Assembly: GCF_007990775.1 (NCBI RefSeq)
Contig: NZ_BJXB01000007.1
Location: forward strand, 1 to 64,000
Direction of reading: 5' to 3'
Source: Deinococcus cellulosilyticus NBRC 106333 = KACC 11606
GTDB taxonomy: Bacteria; Deinococcota; Deinococci; Deinococcales; Deinococcaceae
Length of the DNA: 64,000 nt
Shown here: positions 15,424 through 24,095 of the stretch, piece by piece
Layout: every line of letters starts with the position of its first letter
Numbering within the stretch: the stretch's first letter is position 1
Program-made: the position numbers and the translations under genes
Notes under the pieces: generated by a model
The model's database searches: none
The model's input: only the letters and a program-made list of their open reading frames with translations
Told to the model about the DNA's origin: nothing

Positions 15424-16560
15424 TCAATTCAGGTCATGGCGCAACAGGTTCTCGTCCTCACTGGGCAACACCAGCCGGGCAGTGGCAGCCTCTTTGCGGG
15501 TTTCAGACTGACAGGTGCGGTTGCGGCCCTGTGATTTGGCCTGGTAAAGCAGTTCGTCTGCACGGGACAGGGCCACATGAAAACCCTCTCCTGCAGCCAT
15601 TCTGACCAGCCCAGCACTGACGGTGACAGGCTCCGGCAGGTGTTTGTGCATCATCTCCACCCGTTCGGTGAAAGCGGCCCGGATGTCTTCCGCCCAGCGA
15701 TAGGCCTGACGGTCCGTTTTGTTGCGCAACACCACCACGAACTCTTCCCCACCCATGCGGTAGGCCCGGTGCTGCAGCCCGAGACTTTCACGCAACACCG
15801 TTCCGAGGGTGCCCAGCACATCATCCCCCACCTGATGGCCGAAACGGTCGTTGATGGACTTGAAGCGGTCCACATCCAGCGTCAGAACATGGTTTCCCCC
15901 ATAAAACTGCACGGTGTCATGCTCCAGGCCCCGGCGGTTGAGGAGCCCGGTGAGGGGATCGGTGAGCGAATCCTGGGCCACCACTTCATTGGCACGAAGT
16001 TGCATCTGGCGGGAGTCCAGCACCATCATGGCAAGGCAAAGGGTCAGGGAACAACCCAGATAAAACACCGGAAACACCTTCCACAACAGAGTGGGTCCTT
16101 CGGGCAACATCAGAATGCCTGCAACCACGGGCAAAAACAACACCCAGGGAAGCCACTTGATGCTCTGGATGCTCTGGTGACTGCGCACCGACCACGCCCA
16201 GGCCACAGTCAGCACCAGCAAAAGGCCACCCAGAGACACCATCGCAGGAAGCATCCCCACCCCTCCCAGGTACATGCGGTACAGGGCAGACGGAACGGCA
16301 GCCAGCAGGGCCTGTGCCGGACCGTAACGCAGACCAAGGAGGGCGATGGGAACCATGCGCAGGTCCAGGAGAAAACCTTCTTGCAACTCAATGGGGTAGC
16401 GCATCAGAACGAGGGCAATCAGGGTGGCCATGCCCAGTTCCAGCATCTGGTGCTGTGCAGGCTGATCTGCTGTCCTTGAGTTTTTGAGCAACAGGCTCCA
16501 CCCGAAGGTCAGGCTGGTCAAAAGCGCCAGCTGAAAGATGATGTTGTCAAAAGTCCCCAC
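15424..16560 (-). CDS. Membrane-bound diguanylate cyclase (5TM-type sensor, GGDEF)
   Basis: 378 residues. About 185 residues of membrane helices (LLDLRMVPIALLGLRYGPAQALLAAVPSALYR pattern, like 5TM receptors of the LytS-YhcK type) precede a GGDEF domain with DSLTDPLTGLLNRRGLE, LDVDRFKSINDRFGHQVGDDVL and the active-site loop MGGEEF. It should make cyclic di-GMP from GTP. The RxxD allosteric inhibition site expected five residues before GGEEF is missing, unlike the other three cyclases in this window. GTG start with GGGAGG six bases upstream. Confidence 0.92.
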   Translation of the reverse strand: MGTFDNIIFQLALLTSLTFGWSLLLKNSRTADQPAQHQMLELGMATLIALVLMRYPIELQEGFLLDLRMVPIALLGLRYGPAQALLAAVPSALYRMYLGGVGMLPAMVSLGGLLLVLTVAWAWSVRSHQSIQSIKWLPWVLFLPVVAGILMLPEGPTLLWKVFPVFYLGCSLTLCLAMMVLDSRQMQLRANEVVAQDSLTDPLTGLLNRRGLEHDTVQFYGGNHVLTLDVDRFKSINDRFGHQVGDDVLGTLGTVLRESLGLQHRAYRMGGEEFVVVLRNKTDRQAYRWAEDIRAAFTERVEMMHKHLPEPVTVSAGLVRMAAGEGFHVALSRADELLYQAKSQGRNRTCQSETRKEAATARLVLPSEDENLLRHDLN

Positions 16561-16826
16561 AGCACACCTCCCACAAAGGTTGAAAAGCTCTCAGGTTCAG
16601 GGTACTGCGCAGGTTCTGTCTGTCTTCTTTTCATCAAGTGTTAAAACGCATTCACACACTTTGGAGCATGGAAAGACAGGCCAGGACAAAGCTCTCAGAC
16701 CCATCCATCAAGTTCGGGACATTCATCAGGGGAGCCAGACGTACCATGATGTCACGAGAGCGCAGGTCAGTGCGGCACGCTGACCCGTCAAAAAACTTCT
16801 TCTTCTTCCTCTCCTTCTTGAAGATG
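16561..16826. other. Intergenic region, no gene supported
   Basis: About 270 bp between the divergent cyclase and DUF2239 genes. It contains a pyrimidine-rich run (CTTCTTCTTCTTCC, near 16797) and short, unconvincing reading frames. With the hairpin at 16827 it could be a small transcript, but I see no promoter strong enough to claim one. Confidence 0.5.
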
Positions 16827-16847
16827 GCCCCGGATGCAGACCGGGGC
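16827..16847 (+). terminator. Possible terminator hairpin upstream of the DUF2239 gene
   Basis: GCCCCGG / CCGGGGC stem with a seven-base loop, followed on the plus strand by TGTTCTTTTG. What transcript it would end is unclear. Confidence 0.45.
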
Positions 16848-16868
16848 TGTTCTTTTGAGGTCTTCCGT

Positions 16869-16897
16869 TTGCATTTGGCAATTTACCCGGGTAAAAT
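16869..16897 (+). promoter_or_regulatory. Leaderless promoter of the DUF2239 gene with palindromic operator
   Basis: TTGCAT (16869-16874), 17-bp spacer, TAAAAT (16892-16897), then six bases to the ATG. The perfect palindrome TTTACCCGGGTAAA (16882-16895) covers the -10 box, so a repressor probably acts here; its gene is not adjacent. Confidence 0.75.
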
Positions 16898-16903
16898 ACA
16901 GGC

Positions 16904-17461
16904 ATGGACCAGAACCCCACCTACACCGTCTTTCATGGCACCTCCCTGCTGCTCCAGGGACCCCTTTCCACTGTCTTGCAAGACCTCAAGAAGCAACAGG
17001 GCCAGCTTGACCCCCACCTTCCCGTGCTGATTTTTGAAGACCAGACCGGAAGGACCGTGGATTTCAACCTGCAAGACCCCATCCCCGGCCCTGCCCCTGA
17101 ACCCAGACGCACGGGAGCAGGCAGGCCGAAACTGGGTGTGGTGGCCCGCGAAGTCACCCTGCTCCCCCGTCACTGGGAATGGCTGGAGCGACAACCCAGT
17201 GGAGCATCCGCCACCCTGCGGCGTCTGATCGACGAGGCCCGCAAAGCCCAACCGGACCGGGAACGCATCCAGCAGGCCCAGGCCGCCACAGACCGCTTCA
17301 TGCATGCCATTGCCGGAGATTTGCCTGGATATCAGGAGGCTTCCCGTGCCCTCTATGCCTGCAATGCAGAACTCTTTCGTGAGCACATCAAAAACTGGCC
17401 TGCAGACATCCGGGAGCATGCTCTAAAACTCTCCGAAGGTGCTTTTTTGCAGGAAAGCTGA
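16904..17461 (+). CDS. DUF2239 family protein
   Basis: 185 residues that I recognise as DUF2239: N-terminal YTVFHGTSLLLQGPLSTVL, DQTGRTVDFNL, then a GRPKLGVVAREVTLLPRHWE block followed by LERQPSGASATLRRLIDEAR and a helical C-terminus. The central segment looks like a DNA-binding ribbon-helix-helix/AraC-negative-like unit, but no function is established for the family. Transcribed alone from a leaderless promoter whose -10 box is covered by a palindrome. Followed directly by a copy of the dispersed repeat. Confidence 0.85.
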   Translation: MDQNPTYTVFHGTSLLLQGPLSTVLQDLKKQQGQLDPHLPVLIFEDQTGRTVDFNLQDPIPGPAPEPRRTGAGRPKLGVVAREVTLLPRHWEWLERQPSGASATLRRLIDEARKAQPDRERIQQAQAATDRFMHAIAGDLPGYQEASRALYACNAELFREHIKNWPADIREHALKLSEGAFLQES

Positions 17462-17488
17462 AACCCTTTTTCAGGCTCTGTCATAGAT

Positions 17489-17684
17489 CAGGGTAAGCGC
17501 AATGCCATGCCATCTCATGGTGTGGAGCGATCAGCCATCAGCAAAAGAGGTCTTGATGCTTTCGCAACAGGCAACAGAAAGATGTGTACTGTCCTGGAGG
17601 ACAAATCAGCAGTTTGGTCTGGCTGAGGTGAAAGCGAAGTTGTGTTTTGGTGCTGACGGCTGAACGCTGAGAGCTGACCGCTTC
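17489..17684. repeat. MITE-like palindromic repeat, copy 2
   Basis: The left terminal repeat is intact (CAGGGTAAGCGCAATGCC). Then come CGATCAGCCATCAGCAAAAG, GTCTTGATGCTTTCGCAACAGGC, and a right arm of GCTGANN units. The right terminal repeat is missing: the element ends at base 17684, immediately next to the dprA-like stop codon (17685-17687). Confidence 0.75.
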
Positions 17685-18638
17685 CTAAGGCTTCTGCATG
17701 GCCTCCTCGAACACCTGATAGTCGTCTTTGCTGTGCAGCAAGAGCACCTGTTCCAGCTCAGCCTGGGGCACCTCCAGCACCTGTGAGGCCTGCGGGTCCC
17801 GGGACAAAAGCAAACGGTTCACCTGTGTGACCGGATGCTGTTCCTGCAGGTCTTTCTGGCTCAGGGCCGGCACCGCAACAGGCCGGCCCAGGCGCAATGC
17901 AGAGCGCATGGGATGCAGGCTGGTGCCATCTGTACCACTCTGAACCACCAGCAAACCTCTGGAAAGGCCCGCCAGCATGCGGTCCCTGAGGGCCTGCTGG
18001 TGGTTGCGCAGCACAGTCCCTGGAGCAAATGGAGACATCAGTACCCCACCCTGCTTCAGCATCTGGTCTGAGAGCTGTTTCAGGGCTGGTGCAAATGGTT
18101 GATCCAGGCCCGCTGGCAGCAAAGCCATGGAGTATGCGCTGGCTTCTACAGCAGACTGCAGGGCAAGAGTGGCACACCCTGGCATCAGACCTGCCAAAAT
18201 CCCAAATCCCTCTTCTGCAAAATGCCTGGAAATGCGCTGGGCCGTCAGTGCACCATGGGGGGTCGGAGAGCGGGTGCCGACCACACCAAGCCAGTGCAGG
18301 TCTCCTGGCAATTCACCCCTCACATAGAGCACCAGAGGGGCATCAGGGGTGGGTTTCAGGGTGGCGGGATACTCGGGGTCATCAAAACCAATGGCCGAGA
18401 GGTCCAGCCGTTTCAGGTTTTCTTCAATTTTGTTTGCTTCCTCCTGTGCCTGCTGCACCACAGCAGCATCGGACAGGGCCTGATAAAGCCGGGGGTCCAG
18501 AAATCCCACAGCTGTCAGGTCATGGACCTCCTGCAAGGATTTGTGCTGCAGAACCTTCTTCACGGTCTGCTGGCCCACTTTTGGCAGGGCCAGCAACGTC
18601 AGGATGTTGAGGGTGGACGGTGAGACGGGCCTGGACAT
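17685..18638 (-). CDS. Divergent DprA-like (SMF) protein
   Basis: 317 residues using the Met at 18638 (MSRPVSPSTL). The N-terminal part has a helical HhH-like segment (TLLALPKVGQQTVKKVL). A Rossmann domain of DprA type follows: LGVVGTRSPTPHGALTAQRI, RDRMLAGLSRGLLVVQSGTDGTSLHP, GRPVAVPAL. The usual DprA signatures SGxAxGID and SGSLIT are replaced by AGLMPGCATLA and DGTSLHP, and the C-terminal winged helix is not evident. DprA loads RecA onto incoming DNA in transformation; this diverged copy is probably not the cell's main DprA. It follows the large kinase gene by 40 bp. A CACAAT box six bases before the ATG may give a leaderless start. Confidence 0.75.
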   Translation of the reverse strand: MSRPVSPSTLNILTLLALPKVGQQTVKKVLQHKSLQEVHDLTAVGFLDPRLYQALSDAAVVQQAQEEANKIEENLKRLDLSAIGFDDPEYPATLKPTPDAPLVLYVRGELPGDLHWLGVVGTRSPTPHGALTAQRISRHFAEEGFGILAGLMPGCATLALQSAVEASAYSMALLPAGLDQPFAPALKQLSDQMLKQGGVLMSPFAPGTVLRNHQQALRDRMLAGLSRGLLVVQSGTDGTSLHPMRSALRLGRPVAVPALSQKDLQEQHPVTQVNRLLLSRDPQASQVLEVPQAELEQVLLLHSKDDYQVFEEAMQKP

Positions 18639-18678
18639 GAATACATTGTGCACGCAAAGCCTGATCAAAACTGAGATC

Positions 18679-21600
18679 TCAGGCTTCTCCAGGCCCAGCA
18701 TCCAGCACCCAGCGGTTTTTGCCCTGGCGTTTTGCCACGTACATGGCGTTGTCTGCCCGTTGCATCAGGGCTTCGGGGGTGTCTTCTTCGCGCCTGAGGC
18801 TGAGGCCCAGACTGGAGCGCAAGTGCAGCACCTCACCTTTGATGGTGACGGTGGGCTGGAACCCCTGCAGGATGCGGGAGGCCACCAGTTGCAGTTCCTC
18901 TGTGGAAATCACCGGTTCGAGCAGCACCACAAATTCATCTCCGCCCATGCGGGCCACCGTGTCGGTTTCCCGCACCACCTGAAGCAAACGGCTGGCCACC
19001 TCGATGAGAAGCTGGTCTCCAGCATCGTGCCCCAGGGTGTCATTGACCCCTTTGAAGCCGTCCAGGTCAAGGTAGACCATGCCCACCGAGCCGCCATGCC
19101 TGCGGCAGCGTGCAAAAGCTTTTTCAAGGCGGTCAGAGAGCAGTTTGCGATTCGGCAGGCCTGTGAGGGCGTCATGGTAGGCCATGTGCCTGATGGCCTC
19201 CTGGGATTTCTGCAGTTCCTGGTAGGCCATTTCCAGATCGTGGGTGCGTTCCTGCACGAGGTCTTCGAGGTGGCTGTACAGCCGGGCATGCTCAATGGAA
19301 ATCGCCATCTGCGAAGAGAGCAGTTGCAGCACCTGCACCTGACGCTCTGTGAAGACATGGCTGGCGAGGTTGTTTTCCAGATACAACACACCTTTCACCT
19401 CGCCCTGGTGCAGGATGGGAGTGCACAGCATGGAGCGGGTCTCATGGGTCCTGAAGTGGAGCTCGGACTGGAAACGCTGGCTGGTGCGGGCATTGCCCTC
19501 CACCACTGTTTCTCGGGTCTGCAGCACGTACTGAATGACCGACAGAGGCAGGTCATGGATGGGTTCATGCATGAGAACCTGTGGCTGCTCCTGCCGGGCA
19601 TCGTGGGTCGCCTCGATGAAGAACTGCTCCTGGTCTTTCAAAAGCAGCACCACCCGCTGTGCCCCTGCACTCTGGGTCACCGTGACCATCATCCTGTTCA
19701 GCAGGTTCTCCAGCACGATCTCGCTGGAAATCACCAGGGAGGCCTGCGTGAAGGCCAGCACATCCAGCCGGGAGGACTGGTGCTGTTCGGAGACGGTGGT
19801 GATGCTGGTCATGCGACTGGATGGGCGCAGCGCTGCATCCTGCACAAACAGCTGTGGATAAAGCCGTTCCAGTTGCAGGGCCTTGACCCTGGCACCCCAT
19901 CTCCGGTAGGCCTGATGGGCCTCTTTGAGGTAGAGGTCTGCACTCGAACGGTTGCCCTGTGCCCGCAGAAATTCGGAGAAACGCTCCAGGGTGAGGGCAG
20001 TGTCCTTGTGGTTGACCGAGCCCTGCAGGCTGTTGAGGGCCTCCTCAAAGCGGTCTCTGGCTTCATGCATCTGGCCCTGTGCCCGGGCGAGTTCGGCGGC
20101 CACCAGCAGGGCCTGATGGCGGTAATTCATGGGGGCATGGTGGGACCAGGATTCCAGCATCTGCAGGTTTTCTCGCACCTGTTCAAGGTCAGCCGTTCTC
20201 TGTTCTGCAATGCGTGTGGGATGGAGGGCCAGCAGGATCAGGGCCTGCATCATGGTGTCCTCCACGTTCATCTGCACACCCATCGAAACGTTCTTCTGGC
20301 GGTACAGGTGGCAGATTTCGGTGTGCTTCAGGGCCGCCTCCAGATCACCACTGAGGTACTGCAGCACCGTCTGCAGGCTGTGGTACCGGTGCTCGACCGG
20401 AAGGTTTTTCATGGCGACGATGGCGTTTTCCATGTGTTGCTGGTAAATCAGGCTGCAGGATTCGAGCTGTTCGGTGTGGTCCCCGCGCATCAGTTCCACG
20501 AACATCTCCTGCATGCGGGTCATCAGGAGGGCGTGGGGTTTGGCCTTCACCACCTCCAGATGCTCCTGAATGCAGCGCTCCAGGTGCTCCAGATGATGCC
20601 CTGCATTGTAATGGGCATAATACATCGGCAGAATGGAAAACACTGTGTAGGTGGGATCTCCACTCTCACGAGCCAGATCCCTGGCTGCATCCAGAAAAGG
20701 AAGGCTGCTCAGGGGAGGTTGTTTCCAGTGACACAACAGGGTCCCGAAAACCTGTTTTGCACGGCTCAGGAAAAACGGGTGCCCATAGCGTTCAGCGAGG
20801 GCCAGAGACACCTGCATCATGCCCCAGGCGAGGTCGATGTTCCCACTCGAAACCAGCATCAGGGCGGTTCCGTAATACGCCACCACCGACTGCTGGCTGT
20901 TGCCATGCTGCAAGGTGAGCTTCAGCTGTTCCACCAGCACGAACATCATGAATGCTGGATGGCTGAAGTATCCCACCGTCACCAGGGTGGTGAGGAGCCG
21001 CATCTGGACCTGCAAGGCTGGATCATCTGGCATTTCACTCTGGGTGAGGAGGCCTGGCAAGCCCCTTTTCATCACCTCTCCCAGCAGTGGGCGCAGAGCA
21101 GCAATGCTGGCCTCCTGGAGTCCGGTTTCAGGCACCTGAATCCCAAACAGGCCCAGGGCCTGAATGCCCAGTTGAACACACTCGGGGTAGCGGTTCAGGT
21201 AGGTGAGGAGGTCGATCTTCGAGGCGTACACCTCTGCCAGATCCACCGGGTCTTTCACATGCTGGACCAGCGACTGGAAATGGATTTCTGCCCCTTCAGG
21301 GTCATGCAGCAGGAACCGGGCCTGCAGGGCTTCAAGGGTGAGGTCAAATGCAAGTTTGCCATTGTGGGTCCAGGCCACATCACCAAGGGCCAGAAGTCCG
21401 GCATCCAGAAAAGCCATGGCCGTGCGGTAAGCCGTGGAGGTGCGGGCTTTGCGGGCCGCCTGCAAACAGAGTTCAGCCACCTGAATGCGCTCTGTGGGGT
21501 CCTCGATCAGTGGGAGGCCCAGAATCAGGTGGTGCACCTGCTGAAACAATTCAGCATCTGTCTGCTCAGGGGTAACCTCAAAACTGCGTCCCAGCTGGAG

Positions 21601-23631
21601 GTGCAAGGCAGCCTGTTCATTTGACGGAATCTGCTGGTACACCTGCTGCAGGATGCGGTCATGGGTGAAGCGCACCTCTTCCCCGGTCAGGATCAGCAGT
21701 CCTGCATCCAGGGCAGGAAAAAGGGCCTGCATGGTGTGGTCTGCAGATTCCTGACGGAGCTTTGCCAGATGCCCGATCTCCACAGGCTGTCCGAGCACGG
21801 CAAGCCAGAACAGGGTCTGTCGGGTGGCTTCCGGGAATTCCTGGACCCTGCGGGAAAGCCGGTCCAGGGTGTTGTCCGTGGCGTGCTGCTGATTTGCTTT
21901 TTCCAGGTCCCACTGCCAGGTTCCCAGGTCATGGTCGAAATGCAGGACTTCATTTTCGATCAGGGCCTCAATGAATTCCAGCATGAAGAAGGGCATTCCA
22001 GCGGTCTTGTCTGCGACCACCTGCGCAAGAGAAGCCACGGCTTCCGCAGGCATGTTCAGGGTGTCTGCCAGGAAATGCTGCACATCAGGCAGGTCCAGAG
22101 GCTGCAACACCAACTCGGTGATCAGGGGGTGATCCTGCACGTACCCCAACAGGGTGTGCACAGGCAGATTGTTCTGGATTGCGGTGTCCTGATGTGCAGT
22201 CAGCAGCAGCACATGGTGGGTGTCTGCACTGGTGATCAGGTGATTGAGCACCCGCACAGAGAGGGGATCGGCCCACTGCAGGTCATCAAGCACCAGAACC
22301 AGTGGAGCGTCCTGCATGGCAAAACCCTGCAAGAGCCGGACGAAGGCGTCCATGAAGCGGTTCTCGTGCTCCTGAAAAGGCAGTTCTGGCACAGGAGGTT
22401 GAGGCCCCAGCAGCCATTCCAGCTCGGGAACCACAGGCAGCATCACCCCGACCAGGGGACCGAGGGCCTGTTGCAGGTTCAGGGTCCAGCGGGAACGCAC
22501 CATGTCGCTTTCCGCCATCAGTTGCCGGATCAACTGCTGCACCGCCTGAATCAGGCCACTGGCTGGAACCTGTTGAAGGGGGCTGTACTTGCCAGCCACG
22601 AAATGCCCCTGCTGCTTGATGACCTGCCCCTGCAATTGAAGCAGCAGTTCGGATTTGCCCACCCCAGCGTCACCCGAAACCTGCACCCACTGGGAACCCC
22701 CGTGCCGCACCACCGACAGCAGTTGCTCCAGATGCCTGAGGTCAGGGTCTCTGCCATAGAGCTTCTGGGGAAACTGGTGCTGCTCCATGCGGTCAAAAGC
22801 ACCCACAGGAGCATCTTTTGTTTCAGGGGACAGGGCACGCTGCAGGTCCTGAACCACACCGTAAGCACTCTGGTAACGGTCCTCGGGGTTCTTGCTCAGG
22901 AGTTTCAGGATCACCTGAGAGAGAAACCCAGGGAGCGCCGGGTTCAACTGATCTGGTGGGACTGGAGCCACTGCCATGTGCAGGTGCACCCACTCCACTG
23001 CATGGTCTGCCTGAAAAGGCAGGCGTCCAGTGAACATCCAGTACAGCACCACTCCAAGGGAATACAGATCTGAACGCTGGTCGATGCTGCGGTTCACCCG
23101 ACCCGTCTGCTCCGGAGACATGAAAGGAAAAGACCCTTCCATCACGGCCAGTTCGGTGTTGCGGGTGCGGCCCCGGGCCAGTGGACTCGACAGCCCGAAA
23201 TCGATCAGGTGAACCCTTCCATCTTCACCCACAATCACGTTGTGGTACCCCACATCCTTGTGGACAATCCCCTGCTGGTGCACCAGTCCAAGCTGGCGGG
23301 CAAGGCCTGCCGCAAGTTCCAGTTTGTGTTCCAGGGAGTGTTCGTGCTCAAAGTGGTCCTGCAGGGTTTCTCCTGGCACATATTCCAGGTACAGGGCAGG
23401 TTGCCCCTGGTATTCCCCGTAATCCAGGGCTTTGCGGAACCCCGCTTTTTCCATTCGGCGGGTCATTTCGAATTCTCGCTGCAAGAGGGCCAGTCCGGAG
23501 GTGCGTTGCTGACCGGTCAGCACCTTCACCACCACAGGCTGGTCCCGGGCCTCATCCCAGACCCGGTATATCACTGTGTTTCTGGAAGCGTAAAGAAGGG
23601 ATTGCATTGGATGGAGCTGCACAGCCTGCAC
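18679..23631 (-). CDS. Ser/Thr kinase - AAA ATPase - TPR - GAF - GGDEF fusion protein
   Basis: 1650 residues. Residues 10-270 are a Hanks-type kinase: ATP Lys in VVVKVL (K36), catalytic loop HKDVGYHN (D126, N131; HKD in place of HRD), DFG at 144, APE-like MSPEQ at 171. Next comes a large P-loop ATPase (Walker A GDAGVGKS at 320; Walker B VLVLDDLQWAD), a long helical repeat region, a GAF domain (about 1290-1430), a coiled coil, and a C-terminal GGDEF with RxxD site (RETD) and MGGDEF near 1563. In the known relatives the C-terminus is usually a histidine kinase; here it is a diguanylate cyclase. It should link protein phosphorylation with c-di-GMP. GTG start is uncertain within about 9 bp. Confidence 0.92.
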   Translation of the reverse strand: MQAVQLHPMQSLLYASRNTVIYRVWDEARDQPVVVKVLTGQQRTSGLALLQREFEMTRRMEKAGFRKALDYGEYQGQPALYLEYVPGETLQDHFEHEHSLEHKLELAAGLARQLGLVHQQGIVHKDVGYHNVIVGEDGRVHLIDFGLSSPLARGRTRNTELAVMEGSFPFMSPEQTGRVNRSIDQRSDLYSLGVVLYWMFTGRLPFQADHAVEWVHLHMAVAPVPPDQLNPALPGFLSQVILKLLSKNPEDRYQSAYGVVQDLQRALSPETKDAPVGAFDRMEQHQFPQKLYGRDPDLRHLEQLLSVVRHGGSQWVQVSGDAGVGKSELLLQLQGQVIKQQGHFVAGKYSPLQQVPASGLIQAVQQLIRQLMAESDMVRSRWTLNLQQALGPLVGVMLPVVPELEWLLGPQPPVPELPFQEHENRFMDAFVRLLQGFAMQDAPLVLVLDDLQWADPLSVRVLNHLITSADTHHVLLLTAHQDTAIQNNLPVHTLLGYVQDHPLITELVLQPLDLPDVQHFLADTLNMPAEAVASLAQVVADKTAGMPFFMLEFIEALIENEVLHFDHDLGTWQWDLEKANQQHATDNTLDRLSRRVQEFPEATRQTLFWLAVLGQPVEIGHLAKLRQESADHTMQALFPALDAGLLILTGEEVRFTHDRILQQVYQQIPSNEQAALHLQLGRSFEVTPEQTDAELFQQVHHLILGLPLIEDPTERIQVAELCLQAARKARTSTAYRTAMAFLDAGLLALGDVAWTHNGKLAFDLTLEALQARFLLHDPEGAEIHFQSLVQHVKDPVDLAEVYASKIDLLTYLNRYPECVQLGIQALGLFGIQVPETGLQEASIAALRPLLGEVMKRGLPGLLTQSEMPDDPALQVQMRLLTTLVTVGYFSHPAFMMFVLVEQLKLTLQHGNSQQSVVAYYGTALMLVSSGNIDLAWGMMQVSLALAERYGHPFFLSRAKQVFGTLLCHWKQPPLSSLPFLDAARDLARESGDPTYTVFSILPMYYAHYNAGHHLEHLERCIQEHLEVVKAKPHALLMTRMQEMFVELMRGDHTEQLESCSLIYQQHMENAIVAMKNLPVEHRYHSLQTVLQYLSGDLEAALKHTEICHLYRQKNVSMGVQMNVEDTMMQALILLALHPTRIAEQRTADLEQVRENLQMLESWSHHAPMNYRHQALLVAAELARAQGQMHEARDRFEEALNSLQGSVNHKDTALTLERFSEFLRAQGNRSSADLYLKEAHQAYRRWGARVKALQLERLYPQLFVQDAALRPSSRMTSITTVSEQHQSSRLDVLAFTQASLVISSEIVLENLLNRMMVTVTQSAGAQRVVLLLKDQEQFFIEATHDARQEQPQVLMHEPIHDLPLSVIQYVLQTRETVVEGNARTSQRFQSELHFRTHETRSMLCTPILHQGEVKGVLYLENNLASHVFTERQVQVLQLLSSQMAISIEHARLYSHLEDLVQERTHDLEMAYQELQKSQEAIRHMAYHDALTGLPNRKLLSDRLEKAFARCRRHGGSVGMVYLDLDGFKGVNDTLGHDAGDQLLIEVASRLLQVVRETDTVARMGGDEFVVLLEPVISTEELQLVASRILQGFQPTVTIKGEVLHLRSSLGLSLRREEDTPEALMQRADNAMYVAKRQGKNRWVLDAGPGEA

Positions 23632-23770
23632 CTTTCAAGATCTGACCCCAAACTGGGCGGGAGAGGAAAGAGATGCACCTGTGTGCATCTGGCAGGAACA
23701 GCATATCGGGGAGATCCCAACACAAATCTTAAGGCCCGGGACAAATAAGTGCTGTAAGGCTTTGTGCAGT

Positions 23771-23821
23771 GTCAGGGTGGGGGCAAGGTCGGGGTAGGGG
23801 CAAGGTCGGGGTGGGGGCAGG
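23771..23821. repeat. Three tandem 17-bp G-rich repeats (G-quadruplex candidate)
   Basis: Three head-to-tail copies of GTCNGGGTNGGGGCAAG (23771-23787, 23788-23804, 23805-23821), with only a few substitutions. Each supplies two runs of three to five G, so the plus strand could fold into G-quadruplexes. It lies about 140 bp upstream of the large kinase gene, next to repeat copy 3. Confidence 0.8.
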
Positions 23822-23846
23822 GTCGCTGAGGGGATGTGGTCCCTGT

Positions 23847-24081
23847 AAAAAGCCGTCAGCCGTCAGCTTTCAGCATAAAAACACCTGTGTGCTTTCACTT
23901 CAGCCAGGTGAAACAGAAGTTTGACTTTCCACCACAGTGGAAATCCTGGCATTGATCTGCTTCCAAAGCGCCAGCAAACCTTGAGCTGATGGCTTCTTGA
24001 GCAGAACAGCACCCTTCAGTGGGGCTTGCTCGCTGACCACTGAAAGCTGATCGCTTCACTTCATCTGGCTTGATTTTGCCC
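23847..24081. repeat. MITE-like palindromic repeat, copy 3
   Basis: Opposite orientation to copies 1 and 2. It starts with GCCGTCAGCCGTCAGC arrays and GTGTGCTTTCACTTCAGCC, and shares with copy 1 a stretch of about 60 nearly identical bases (24000-24050 region; TTTCAGTGGTCAGCGAGCAA on the minus strand). Terminal repeats are decayed (GGGCAAAATCAAGCC remains at the right). Lies between the kinase gene and the PAS-GAF gene. Confidence 0.7.
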
Positions 24082-24095
24082 ACATTCTGAAGGCA

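Noticed and set aside
18541..21624. 1027-codon open frame on the plus strand
   Set aside because: It is the antisense of the kinase-cyclase gene, whose codon pattern and full-length domains are clear; the product has no recognisable domain.
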